This document shows, piece by piece, positions 51,199-60,355 of a stretch of 64,000 bases of DNA. Within the stretch, counting starts at the first letter, position 1, and each line of letters opens with the position of its first letter. A program made the translations under genes and the position numbers. The stretch is taken from positions 434,001 to 498,000 of the forward strand of contig JAEZGN010000023.1 in assembly GCA_023437305.1 (NCBI GenBank). Direction: 5' to 3'. The notes under the pieces were generated by a model, which was not told the DNA's origin, ran no database searches, and saw only the letters and a program-made list of their open reading frames with translations. The DNA is from Bacteroidota bacterium (lineage in GTDB: Bacteria > Bacteroidota > Bacteroidia > Bacteroidales > Dysgonomonadaceae).

Positions 51199-52065
51199 TT
51201 ATATTCTGAATAAATCCTTAAAAAAATATTTAAACTTCCACCACATTCCGTATAGTTTTCGCAATTGAAAACGGCGATTGTAATGACGCATACTTTTGTA
51301 GTAAACATTTCGGCGAGCTTGTATCGGATACTTATCTATGATAGACCAATCCATTACCCCTCCCAGAGGAATCAGTTCGTTTGTTGAGACTGCTTCTATT
51401 TTATATTTTTTGGCTAGCATAGAATAAATGCTTTGGTCGTGACGATTCTCTTGAAATCCAGGTAGATTCGGACTTCTTGATGGTTCGTCTGTGATTAGAC
51501 TAAAATCATCATCTATAACTTTTATCCATTCGTTGACAAAGGCAGTTGACACAGATCCTTTTTTGATGAATATGATCCCTGCCTCATATTGGGTTGTTTG
51601 AGTTACTTCTGCGTTGTCCCTGACTCCAAAGTAATCAAAAATGTCACCTTTAGTCCATTCATATTCGAAGCGCAATCCCTCAGGCATTCCATTATAGTTT
51701 TTCTCAAAACTTCTGAAGCCTAACATTCCCGAAGGGCTTTTTTCTACTATGTCGTAATATTCGGCCAGTCGTTCTTTTCCATTCGGATTTAGGTAACATC
51801 CTACATCTGTATAGAGTAAGATATCTCCATCATTCATCATGTCGAGAGTCTTCTTTATTAAAGGTGGCTTCCAACACCAATAGCCATATCCTTTTGAGTA
51901 AGGATACATATACCGCCCCCACTTCTTCCTAAATTCTTTACTTAAGTCTTTTTCGGTATATGTATATATTTCGTCGAATACGCCCATGGCTTCCGCATTT
52001 TTTACAAACTGTGGAAATCCCGGAGCTAGATTCGTATTACCAAAAGTGCATAATATTTTTTTCAT
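51199..52065 (-). CDS. Glycosyltransferase-like protein, paralogue A
   Basis: A 288-residue protein that looks like a GT-A-fold nucleotide-sugar transferase. A conserved YGYWCWKP (60-67) is followed by DILLYTDVGCYLN (81-93), where TDVG may be the DxD-like metal motif. EYEWTKGD, and the NRHDQSIYSMLAKKY block with basic residues near the C-terminus (RRNVYYKSMRHYNRR), are shared with its neighbour. The family is unassigned by me. The gene is 14 bases after paralogue B and 5 bases before the membrane protein gene. Confidence 0.75.
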   Translation of the reverse strand: MKKILCTFGNTNLAPGFPQFVKNAEAMGVFDEIYTYTEKDLSKEFRKKWGRYMYPYSKGYGYWCWKPPLIKKTLDMMNDGDILLYTDVGCYLNPNGKERLAEYYDIVEKSPSGMLGFRSFEKNYNGMPEGLRFEYEWTKGDIFDYFGVRDNAEVTQTTQYEAGIIFIKKGSVSTAFVNEWIKVIDDDFSLITDEPSRSPNLPGFQENRHDQSIYSMLAKKYKIEAVSTNELIPLGGVMDWSIIDKYPIQARRNVYYKSMRHYNRRFQLRKLYGMWWKFKYFFKDLFRI

Positions 52066-52079
52066 GCAAGGTTGTATAA

Positions 52080-52928
52080 TTATAGTCTATCTTTGAACCA
52101 ATATTTTATTTTCCACCACCTGCGATAAAGCTTTCTCAATCTAAAACGATGTTTGTAGTGATATTTGCTTGGGTAATACTTGTCTCTGCGAGCCTGGATC
52201 GGGTACTTTTCGAGGAGATTCCAATCTCGTTGAAATATTTCGTTTGTGGAAATTTCTGCTATGCCATACTTTTTTGCAAGGATAGAGTAAATACTTTGAT
52301 CGTGCCTGTTTTCCTTAAATCCGGGTAAGTTAGGGATCCGTGACGGTGAATCTGTAGCAAGGCTATAATCATCGAGGTATGCCTGATACCAGTCTCTTAC
52401 AAACTGCATCACAACAGGGCTCTTTTTGAAAAAAATAATAGTGGATTCGAACTGAGGGGTATGTGTATAAGCCTTATTGTTATATACACCAAAATATTCA
52501 AACACATCGCCCTTTGTCCATTCATATTCATAATAAAGAGTTTCGGGCATACCATTGTAGCTGACCTCTTGGCTCTTTACTCCAAGTATTCCGGTTGGAG
52601 TTTTCTCTACAATATCATAATACTCTAAGAGTCGTTCTTTACCTTTGGGATTAAAGTAGCAGCCAATATCTGAATAGAGAAGTATATCGCCGTCGTCCAT
52701 TTTCTCCAATATCTTAAGTATAAAGTAGGGCTTCCAACACCAATATCCAAAACCTCTGGAGTATGGGATAAGGTATCGTCCCCATCTTTTGTAAAAGTTT
52801 GCATCTAAATCTTTTTCACAGACAGTATGTATATCATCAAAGATATCCATACTTTCAGCCATGCTTCTAAAGCGGGGAAAGCCTTCTGTTAAGTAATAGC
52901 TACCAAATGTACAGATTGCTTTTTTCAT
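52080..52928 (-). CDS. Glycosyltransferase-like protein, paralogue B
   Basis: A 282-residue paralogue of the next gene; about half of aligned residues are identical by eye, including GYWCWKP, DILLYSDIGCY, YNGMPE, EYEWTKGD and NRHDQSIYS. The frame extends to 52955, but MKKAICTFG aligns with the MKKILCTFG start of paralogue A, and a -7 element overlaps the longer start. Tandem duplication followed by divergence is the likely origin, possibly giving two linkages of one glycan. Confidence 0.75.
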   Translation of the reverse strand: MKKAICTFGSYYLTEGFPRFRSMAESMDIFDDIHTVCEKDLDANFYKRWGRYLIPYSRGFGYWCWKPYFILKILEKMDDGDILLYSDIGCYFNPKGKERLLEYYDIVEKTPTGILGVKSQEVSYNGMPETLYYEYEWTKGDVFEYFGVYNNKAYTHTPQFESTIIFFKKSPVVMQFVRDWYQAYLDDYSLATDSPSRIPNLPGFKENRHDQSIYSILAKKYGIAEISTNEIFQRDWNLLEKYPIQARRDKYYPSKYHYKHRFRLRKLYRRWWKIKYWFKDRL

Positions 52929-52952
52929 TAAGTTTTGCGTTAGTAATTTATA

Positions 52953-52960
52953 CAAAAATA
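52953..52960 (-). promoter_or_regulatory. Candidate -7 element of the glycosyltransferase genes
   Basis: The minus strand reads TATTTTTG (TAnnTTTG) 25 bases before the start at 52928. It overlaps the tail of the terminator that ends the alpha-2-macroglobulin transcript. Confidence 0.4.
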
Positions 52961-52987
52961 GGGTATTTTTCGAATAAAATACCCTAT
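52958..52987 (-). terminator. Terminator after the alpha-2-macroglobulin gene
   Basis: Perfect 12-bp stem ATAGGGTATTTT / AAAATACCCTAT with a 6-base loop. On the minus strand it is followed by TTTTTG. Confidence 0.85.
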
Positions 52988-53018
52988 CTTATTTTGATTG
53001 TTAGTTAATTACATTACT

Positions 53019-56000
53019 TTATTGTTTTACTTCTACCCATTGTCCGGTAGTACGTCCATTTATATCAGGACTATACATGGCGGAACTGGCTACAGCCGGA
53101 AGATAGAATTTACCACAATACGCAGCCTGCAATCTTATCTTGAATGACATCGAATAACCTGTACCCAGATTGAAGTAAGTGTACACTCTGTCGTCTCTGA
53201 TGTCCTGATAATTATATGCACCGGCTGTTCTTGTATCAGCTTCGTTGAACAAGCGATTGTTGAATATTTCCCATCCCGAGGCAAATATCTGATCTAGTGT
53301 CATGTCGGTAAGATACTGTCCCGAAATGTTTTGAACAATCACATTTGCATAGAACTCTGTTCCTTGTCTTAGAGAAGAAACATCTAGCTCTTTACCGTTT
53401 TCGTCTATATATTTTACATATAGTTTTACCCCATTCGCTTCGGCAGGGTTCTTGTCTGTCAGAGGTTGTGTTTTACCTAACAGACGGACAAATATATTAC
53501 CCTGTCCCTTATTCTTAATCGATATGTTTACCTTATCGTGAGGTTTTATATTTACTTCTTGGAAAACATCGCCGGAATTACTTACTTTTTGAGGAACTCC
53601 ATTTAGCGACCATTCGTACGAAATAACACCTTTGCCCATTTTTTCAGCCAGTCGAGACATAGCGATCAATCCATAAGCCGCTGTTTGGGTAGTTATATAA
53701 CTTCCACTCAGGTATTCAGATACTTTGAATGAGAGTTTTAGCGCTTTTTGTGTCTGACCTAACAACAGGTATGTCTCCATTATCATAGCCATATCGCGTT
53801 GAGAACTACCAAATGTGTTGTTACTGAATGCATAATGTTCTACCTGATCACTGGCGTTGTTTGTCAGTTGCAGAGCTGCATCTTTCTTACCTGCTAAGGC
53901 ATAGGCAGCAGCCAACCTCCAACGAGCCTGTACCGAAAGACCTTGCATTTCTTTCAATCGGTTCATCGCTCCCAGCTCAGGATCTCCGGCAAGAGCTAAG
54001 GTATATAAGCGGTATGCCTGCTGCAAGTCACTCATCGAGTAAGTGTAATAAGAACTGTAAAGATTACCCCTATTCCATGTTTGAGCTGCTTTTTTCTGGA
54101 ACTGCTTCCACTTGCTGATTACTGATGTTGGAACTTCCCATCCCGCTTTCTGTGCTTCCAGCAAGAAGTGTCCGGCATAACTGCTTACCCATTCATCCGG
54201 ATAGCGGTTGCCTGGCCAGTAAACAATACCACCGTCGCCAAGCTGGCGCGAAACGATTGTCTGAATAGCCCCTTTTACGTTATCTGTTACTATAACTTCT
54301 TTCTCTTTCTCGGTAAGAGGTCTGAATTTCTCTAAGAATAGTAGCGGGAACCCTTTTGATGTTACTTGCTCGGTACATCCGTGTGGATAGTAACGCAGAT
54401 ACGTGAGTGTGTTATTCAGATTTACTCCCGGCATACGTGAGACTTCGAGTTTTGCCCAGTCTTCTGTTTTGATATCTTCGAATGATATGGCTAGATGTGC
54501 CGTGTCGTTTGGAGAAACAAGAGCCTGAGAACTTAACAGAACATTCGGGTTCGGATTGCGAATCTCGATATCAATTGTTTCTGTAGCAGATTCTCCTCCT
54601 CCTGTCGCTTTTATCACAACTTTTTCATAGCCTGTTTTCTTGCCGACTTTTACTTTGAAGTAAACCATTTTATCGCCTACATTCGTAAATGATACAGATT
54701 TAGAAGTTCCTTCTGTAAATTGGAATATACCTTTAGATTCTACTGTCAGATTTACAGTTTTTACTTTCTTGTCCATCGCAAATACATTTACAGGCAGCAA
54801 GAACTCTTCGTCAGGACCCGCAACACGTGGCAATGTAGATAATATCATCAGTGGATTTCTTACCGGAACAGTTTTCTCTCCACTTCCGTAAGCGCCTTTT
54901 TTATTTCCGGCAACAACCATTACACGTACAGACCCGAAATAAGATGGAAGTTTGATTTTGTGCGTATCAGTTTTACCTCCGCTTATTGTAAATGGCCCCA
55001 TATATTTTACTACAGGTTTAAATCGGCTCATAACATTGTTGGCTGGTTTCAACGCTTCGTCACCACCGATGCTCAATAGAGGGCCGAGCTTGCCTGTTTG
55101 TGCGCCTACTACCATGTCGAACATATCCCATGTGCGTACACCCAGAGCCTGACGTGCATAGAAATCAGCCCAGGCATTTGGTGTTTTGAATGATGTTAGG
55201 TCTAACAACCCTTCATCTACAATAGCGAGGGTATAAGTCATATCCTTCTTGTTCTTTTCGGATATGGAAACACTGAATTCCTTTTCTGGACGAAGTTCAT
55301 CCGGCATCGTGATGACAGGGTTCAGTTCTGTTTCTTTATTTTCTACATTGATGTTCAAGATACCATACATGCGGATAGGCAGATCATTGTCTGTTTGCGC
55401 ATGCGGTTGTAACTGGCTGGCGGAAATGTAGAAGTTAGGCGTCATTTCTTCCGTCACCTTGAAGGTGTGTTTGGTATCTTCTGTCGCACTTGTTTTTACC
55501 CATTCTCGCGAAATAATGCGTGAGCCATCCTCTATGGTAATCAGGGTACGTCCCTTTGAGCTTTTTGGTAAAATTACGGTGACAGTTTCTCCAACTTTGT
55601 AAGACTGCTTGTCTGTAGAGAACGAAAGCATTGTTAATCCGCTTGGGTCATCTTTATCCGAGCGTCCTCTCCACGATGGCCAATCCACATAAAATACTCT
55701 ACCTGTGATATGTCCGCTCTGTTCATCTTTTACCATGATGAGATAACGTCCCCAGTCGGGATAATTGACACGGAACTTGGCTTTTGCTTTTCCTGCCGAA
55801 GTTGAAATGTTTTCATTTAAAAGAACTTCGGTAGACGTATTATTCACATAAGAAGCCAAATTATCATTGGTATTCCACCACCAAGACCATTTCAACTTAT
55901 AAATCTTTACATTTATATTTGAACGGTTGATTGGTTTCCCTTCGGGGCTGAGTGTAACAATATCAAACATATTGTCCTTGTCTGTCTCCAACCAGCCGTA

Positions 56001-58586
56001 ATCGCTGCTTGTTGGGGCTTTAACACCCACGTATGCCGAGTATGGAGAGTAAGCAGCTGTTTGGGTATATATACTGGCATCTCCTCCCGACTCAAATACT
56101 CGGGAAACGATATTAGCTCGTAACATTCCCGGAGCACTAGATGCCTGAGGCAGGCTTGTTCTGACCGTTGCATTCCCTTCGGCATCAAGTTTCCCATCAA
56201 AAACTGTATAAGTATCGGACGCAAAGTTCGACGTTGGGTTGTTGAACGTATACGTTTCGTATCCTTTGAAAGGATTGGATGCTTTGCTTAAGGTCATTTC
56301 CACTTTTGCTGCCAGATTTGCCGCCGGTGCTCCATGTAGCCATTGCGAAGACAACGGTGCAGAAAATGTGCCGCTGCCTGCGTTTATCATTTCACCTGCA
56401 TCAAGTCGTACTTTTAAACGGTTCGGCTTAACGGTTTCTATTTTCAATGTCTTTGAGAATGTTACTCCTCCCACCTTTACACGAGCCCTCCAGTTGCCTG
56501 TAATAGCATTCGGATCGGTAGCCATACGGAAAGCATAGAATCCATCTTTACCCGTAGTGGATACATAACGTTGAGCCATTTGCCCGCGTGGAGTATATAG
56601 TTCGAGTGAAACAGGATGGTCTTTTGGTAATGTCTGATTTTTATCTTCGAGAATGAAGGTGACAAATATAGAATCGCCCGGGCGCCATACACCTCGTTCT
56701 CCATAGATATAGCCTTTCAATCCTTTTTGTATCTCTTGTCCGCTAACATCAAAGTTGCTTAGCGATAAAGAAAGGTTTGAAGTGACCTTCAGATATCCTT
56801 TTTCTTTGCCATGCGATGCGATAACAGCAAACGGAACACCTCCTTTGTATTCTATTTCTGTAAAGCCGTCTCCATCCGTTTTGCCTGTGCCAATGCGCTG
56901 CATCTGATAGTTGTAAATATCAACGGTTGCACCCGAAATAGGGTTTGTTGTTAATATATCTGTAAGGGCTACTGTCATTTTCTTTTCGGAGCCCATCTTT
57001 GCAGTCATACCAATATTCGATGCTAGTACAACGACCTCTGATGTTTTGTTCATGTAATATGTCGGGTCGCAAGGGTTATTTCTTTCTTGCCAGTTATATT
57101 CATCCCAATCCCATTCATCGGAGTAGTAGTAATATCCCGGATTATCCCATTGCTTTTCGTCTTCTTCGTCCATTTCATTGTCGAAACGCTGCAATGCCGC
57201 ATCTTTCGGTATCTGAGGAATCATACCGTCGCAAGGATAAAGAGAGTATTCTTTTTTCATGGTGAATTCCACTTTATACACAGCCCCCGGATCTTGCTTA
57301 ATTAGTTTTGCCATATCCAGAGAGAATGTATTCCATTCATCCAGTTTCATCGTAGGGTCTTCATCCAAGCGGATACGTTTTTTTAGAACCAGACGACCGA
57401 AACGTTTTAGCTCGTTGCTTCCTCCAAAATCATTCGATTGTAGATAACCCAGTATATTGTTTTCGTATATTTTAATAACTTTCACATCCACCGCCCAAAG
57501 GTTGACCGCTTTGAATGGGATGATCAGATTATCCGAATTGGGTAGTATATTACCTGCATTTGGTACTTCTATTTCGGGTTTATTCTTTTCAAAATTTACA
57601 CTGAAGGTATTATCTTTATCAAGAGTCTTGTTTTGTGAGTTTCTCAGCTCTTTGAATATTTTCAGGTCGGTACTTGTCCCTCTTGTCGTTTTATCAAGAT
57701 AGAGTTTCATTATATTTTTCTGAATATCGAAAGAGAAACTTTCTATAATACCCGGTTTTATCAGTCCCTGTATATTCTGATTGAGAGATAGAGGATCACT
57801 GAAAGTAATGCGAACGCATTCTTGCGGAGAATATTCCATTGATACATCCAATACCTTAAAATCGGAGATTGCAGGGATAACGATTTTTTGCTCATCATCT
57901 CTTTTTGCATTTATGGCACTTCCCTTTATGCTCAATGTATATTCTATTTCTTTTGTACCTCTGTAAAGACTGTCTATCGTAAGGTTGTATCTACCTTTTA
58001 TTTCGCTTGGAGTAATTTTTATTTTAGCATCTTTAGATTTATCTCCGCCCGATAAAGAGAACATACTTTTCACATCGTCTGTGTTGGCCTCATCCGCTAA
58101 AAGAACTTCGCCCTGTACAGTGTTCCACACAAGGTCATTATCTTTCATTTGAGTATAAGGGCGTAGGTTTACATTGAAGTTTTGTTCAGGCACACGGAAA
58201 AAAAAGTAGAACTCTTTGAAGTCGCTATCTACTTTCAAAACCTTGTCGAGCTTGAACCAAGCATCATATTCTGTCCCTTGTTTCAGCTCACCGGGCTCAG
58301 GTACAAATTTGATAGTGCGTGTACTGGTCCAGTAAGCTTTACCTTTTATCGATGGAGAAAACTCAAATAACTCCTGCTCAATTTCTTTATTGAGCTCGGC
58401 TGTCGGAATATCTTGTGTAAGTTCGATCTGTATTTCCGAAGAGGAAGATATTTTCCCATAGGTAAAGGCTGCAATATATTTTGCAAACTCGGAGTTGATC
58501 TCTTTACTGCCACTTTTTCTACATGAATTTAGACTAAAAAGACATGCTATGGTGATCAGGCTAAGGGTGAATAAATATTTTCTCAT
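53019..58586 (-). CDS. Alpha-2-macroglobulin family lipoprotein with thioester motif
   Basis: An 1855-residue envelope protein with lipobox LNSC (about residues 19-22). Multiple macroglobulin domains lead to the A2M domain (about 1100-1300), which begins the DEGLLDLTSFKTPN region. The thioester site is GCTEQ, with C1404 and Q1407, followed by alpha-toroid repeats and a C-terminal receptor-like domain. Bacterial A2Ms trap foreign proteases by bait cleavage and thioester attack, acting with the peptidoglycan synthase PBP1C. No pbpC is adjacent here. An insert of Asp/Glu/Trp/Tyr-rich sequence near residue 460-500 is unusual. It is transcribed alone. Confidence 0.95.
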   Translation of the reverse strand: MRKYLFTLSLITIACLFSLNSCRKSGSKEINSEFAKYIAAFTYGKISSSSEIQIELTQDIPTAELNKEIEQELFEFSPSIKGKAYWTSTRTIKFVPEPGELKQGTEYDAWFKLDKVLKVDSDFKEFYFFFRVPEQNFNVNLRPYTQMKDNDLVWNTVQGEVLLADEANTDDVKSMFSLSGGDKSKDAKIKITPSEIKGRYNLTIDSLYRGTKEIEYTLSIKGSAINAKRDDEQKIVIPAISDFKVLDVSMEYSPQECVRITFSDPLSLNQNIQGLIKPGIIESFSFDIQKNIMKLYLDKTTRGTSTDLKIFKELRNSQNKTLDKDNTFSVNFEKNKPEIEVPNAGNILPNSDNLIIPFKAVNLWAVDVKVIKIYENNILGYLQSNDFGGSNELKRFGRLVLKKRIRLDEDPTMKLDEWNTFSLDMAKLIKQDPGAVYKVEFTMKKEYSLYPCDGMIPQIPKDAALQRFDNEMDEEDEKQWDNPGYYYYSDEWDWDEYNWQERNNPCDPTYYMNKTSEVVVLASNIGMTAKMGSEKKMTVALTDILTTNPISGATVDIYNYQMQRIGTGKTDGDGFTEIEYKGGVPFAVIASHGKEKGYLKVTSNLSLSLSNFDVSGQEIQKGLKGYIYGERGVWRPGDSIFVTFILEDKNQTLPKDHPVSLELYTPRGQMAQRYVSTTGKDGFYAFRMATDPNAITGNWRARVKVGGVTFSKTLKIETVKPNRLKVRLDAGEMINAGSGTFSAPLSSQWLHGAPAANLAAKVEMTLSKASNPFKGYETYTFNNPTSNFASDTYTVFDGKLDAEGNATVRTSLPQASSAPGMLRANIVSRVFESGGDASIYTQTAAYSPYSAYVGVKAPTSSDYGWLETDKDNMFDIVTLSPEGKPINRSNINVKIYKLKWSWWWNTNDNLASYVNNTSTEVLLNENISTSAGKAKAKFRVNYPDWGRYLIMVKDEQSGHITGRVFYVDWPSWRGRSDKDDPSGLTMLSFSTDKQSYKVGETVTVILPKSSKGRTLITIEDGSRIISREWVKTSATEDTKHTFKVTEEMTPNFYISASQLQPHAQTDNDLPIRMYGILNINVENKETELNPVITMPDELRPEKEFSVSISEKNKKDMTYTLAIVDEGLLDLTSFKTPNAWADFYARQALGVRTWDMFDMVVGAQTGKLGPLLSIGGDEALKPANNVMSRFKPVVKYMGPFTISGGKTDTHKIKLPSYFGSVRVMVVAGNKKGAYGSGEKTVPVRNPLMILSTLPRVAGPDEEFLLPVNVFAMDKKVKTVNLTVESKGIFQFTEGTSKSVSFTNVGDKMVYFKVKVGKKTGYEKVVIKATGGGESATETIDIEIRNPNPNVLLSSQALVSPNDTAHLAISFEDIKTEDWAKLEVSRMPGVNLNNTLTYLRYYPHGCTEQVTSKGFPLLFLEKFRPLTEKEKEVIVTDNVKGAIQTIVSRQLGDGGIVYWPGNRYPDEWVSSYAGHFLLEAQKAGWEVPTSVISKWKQFQKKAAQTWNRGNLYSSYYTYSMSDLQQAYRLYTLALAGDPELGAMNRLKEMQGLSVQARWRLAAAYALAGKKDAALQLTNNASDQVEHYAFSNNTFGSSQRDMAMIMETYLLLGQTQKALKLSFKVSEYLSGSYITTQTAAYGLIAMSRLAEKMGKGVISYEWSLNGVPQKVSNSGDVFQEVNIKPHDKVNISIKNKGQGNIFVRLLGKTQPLTDKNPAEANGVKLYVKYIDENGKELDVSSLRQGTEFYANVIVQNISGQYLTDMTLDQIFASGWEIFNNRLFNEADTRTAGAYNYQDIRDDRVYTYFNLGTGYSMSFKIRLQAAYCGKFYLPAVASSAMYSPDINGRTTGQWVEVKQ

Positions 58587-58619
58587 AAATTGTGTTATTG
58601 ATGCAAGTTAGTATGAGTA

Positions 58620-58627
58620 CAAATATA
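58620..58627 (-). promoter_or_regulatory. Candidate -7 element of the A2M gene
   Basis: The minus strand reads TATATTTG (TAnnTTTG), 34 bases before the start at 58586. Confidence 0.4.
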
Positions 58628-58780
58628 TGAGAATATTTTTGATAAAGAGATTGATTGCATTTACTTTTTATAAACATCTATAATCTGTTCCGTTTGTAAA
58701 ATTATTGATTTATAAATGTTTATGTGATTCTATCAAAAGATAGGGAATAGGCGTAACTAAATTTCTTGGTTTATCGTCTT

Positions 58781-58894
58781 ATGTATAGAGAAGAGCTTTT
58801 GTTGCAATCTTTGCAGTTGCAACATGTATACGATGCACAGGATGAGCTGTTGGCAGTAGTGCAGAGCAAGCAAAGGGTGATCCGACGACAATAA
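58781..58894 (+). CDS. Possible 37-residue small protein
   Basis: ATGTATAGAGAAGAG opens a 37-codon ORF (MYREELLLQSLQLQHVYDA, then QDELLAVVQSKQRVIRRQ). The translation is helical, Gln-rich and ends with a basic patch, and could form a coiled coil. It is the only stretch with coding-like composition in this intergenic region. No ribosome-binding site or promoter is clear. It may be a remnant of a longer gene. Confidence 0.25.
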   Translation: MYREELLLQSLQLQHVYDAQDELLAVVQSKQRVIRRQ

Positions 58895-58934
58895 AACAGA
58901 CCTAAAAACTGTTCGTTATTCGAGCAATATTAAT

Positions 58935-60218
58935 TTATACCTTAACGTCTACAAAAAAACTAACCAACAACAAGATATTAAGAAGCGTAACAACTATGGC
59001 TATGCCATACAAAAGTATTTTTGTAAAAAGAGTATTTGCATATTTTCCCATTACCTCTTTAGATGAAGTAAGTCTTACCTGCAAAAACACAGTTATTGGA
59101 AGTTGAACACTCAAAATAGCTTGTGAGATAATCAGCCCTTTGAAAGGGTCGCCTATCATAAATATGATCAGCAATGCTATCCCAAGCGAGATAATCACAC
59201 CTGTGCGCGAATGGATATCTTTTATGTTATAAGGTTCGTCGTACATGCCCGCAAATATAGAGCCTGCCGCAATACCCGAAGTCATAGACGATGAAACTCC
59301 TGCCAACAACAACGCCAACGCGAATACGCCAACCGCATTATTCCCTAGTAATGGTTCGAGCAGAGAATGAGCCTGTTGAAGATCATTTACGACAATATTT
59401 TCTTTAAAGAAAGTTGAAGCAGCCAATAAGATCATCGCACTATTTATTGCCCATCCGATAAACATAGAGAAAAATGTATCGAAAAACTCGTATTTCAATT
59501 GTTTTTCAATCACAGCCTCATCTTGCAAATTCCATTGACGGCTTTGTATCACTTCCGAATGCAGAAAAAGATTGTGCGGCATCACCACTGCACCCAGCAC
59601 ACTCATTATAATCAGCATGCTCCCTTCTGGGATAGAAGGTACTACCCACGCCTGTGCAGCCTCTCCCCACTCGATATCGACAAGAAAAAGCTCGTAGATA
59701 AAAGAAAGTCCGATAAGAGAGACAAAGGCTATAATATAGCGCTCTATCTTTTTATACGAATTGGAAAACATCATCGCAAAAACGAAAACTGCAACCAACA
59801 CAGACCCTACTTTGATAGGAATATCAAAAAGCATATTCAATGCAATAGCTCCTCCCAATATTTCGGCCAAAGATGTGGATACAGAAGCCCCCATTGCCGA
59901 CCACAATATAGTTCGCGAACCTATACGGGGCAAATATTTATTGGCCGCTTCGGAAAGACAGAGTCCTGTCACAATACCCAAGTGGGCTACATTATGTTGA
60001 AGGATGATCAACATAACGGTAGAGAGCGTTACCACCCATAGCAGGGCATATCCAAACTCCGATCCTGCTGCAAAATTCGAAGCCCAGTTACCCGGATCGA
60101 TAAATCCCACAGTAACCAACAGTCCCGGACCTATATATTTTAATAGTTCCAAAGCACCATACTTTGGTTTGGGATGAATTCGTGTATATGCCTTCTTTAA
60201 TTTTTCAAAAAGATTCAT
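58935..60218 (-). CDS. mntH: Nramp family divalent metal transporter
   Basis: A 427-residue metal-proton symporter for Mn2+ and perhaps Fe2+. The metal site is seen in TM1 as DPGN (41-44) and in TM6 as VVMPHNLFLHSEV (about 212-224, with the Met-Pro-His). About eleven helices are predicted. Length fits MntH. It is transcribed alone. No MntR box was recognised. Confidence 0.95.
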   Translation of the reverse strand: MNLFEKLKKAYTRIHPKPKYGALELLKYIGPGLLVTVGFIDPGNWASNFAAGSEFGYALLWVVTLSTVMLIILQHNVAHLGIVTGLCLSEAANKYLPRIGSRTILWSAMGASVSTSLAEILGGAIALNMLFDIPIKVGSVLVAVFVFAMMFSNSYKKIERYIIAFVSLIGLSFIYELFLVDIEWGEAAQAWVVPSIPEGSMLIIMSVLGAVVMPHNLFLHSEVIQSRQWNLQDEAVIEKQLKYEFFDTFFSMFIGWAINSAMILLAASTFFKENIVVNDLQQAHSLLEPLLGNNAVGVFALALLLAGVSSSMTSGIAAGSIFAGMYDEPYNIKDIHSRTGVIISLGIALLIIFMIGDPFKGLIISQAILSVQLPITVFLQVRLTSSKEVMGKYANTLFTKILLYGIAIVVTLLNILLLVSFFVDVKV

Positions 60219-60237
60219 TGCTTTCTATATTTGAATA

Positions 60238-60245
60238 CAAAATTA
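60238..60245 (-). promoter_or_regulatory. Candidate -7 element of mntH
   Basis: The minus strand reads TAATTTTG (TAnnTTTG), 20 bases before the mntH start. No clear -33 box at usual spacing. Confidence 0.4.
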
Positions 60246-60355
60246 TCTTTTTCAAAAAACAATCTCCATAAAATGTGAAAAGAATTAATCATTCCAAAGC
60301 TCAACACCTTTCTTTTTCTTATATTCGCAGAATTAATATTTTTAAACACGAAATT

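Larger units (their letters stand above)
58587..58934. other. 348-base region between mntH and the A2M gene
   Basis: It contains a candidate A2M promoter (58620-58627) and, on the plus strand, a 37-codon ORF (given separately). Otherwise it is AT-rich, with no strong hairpin that I see. Confidence 0.55.
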
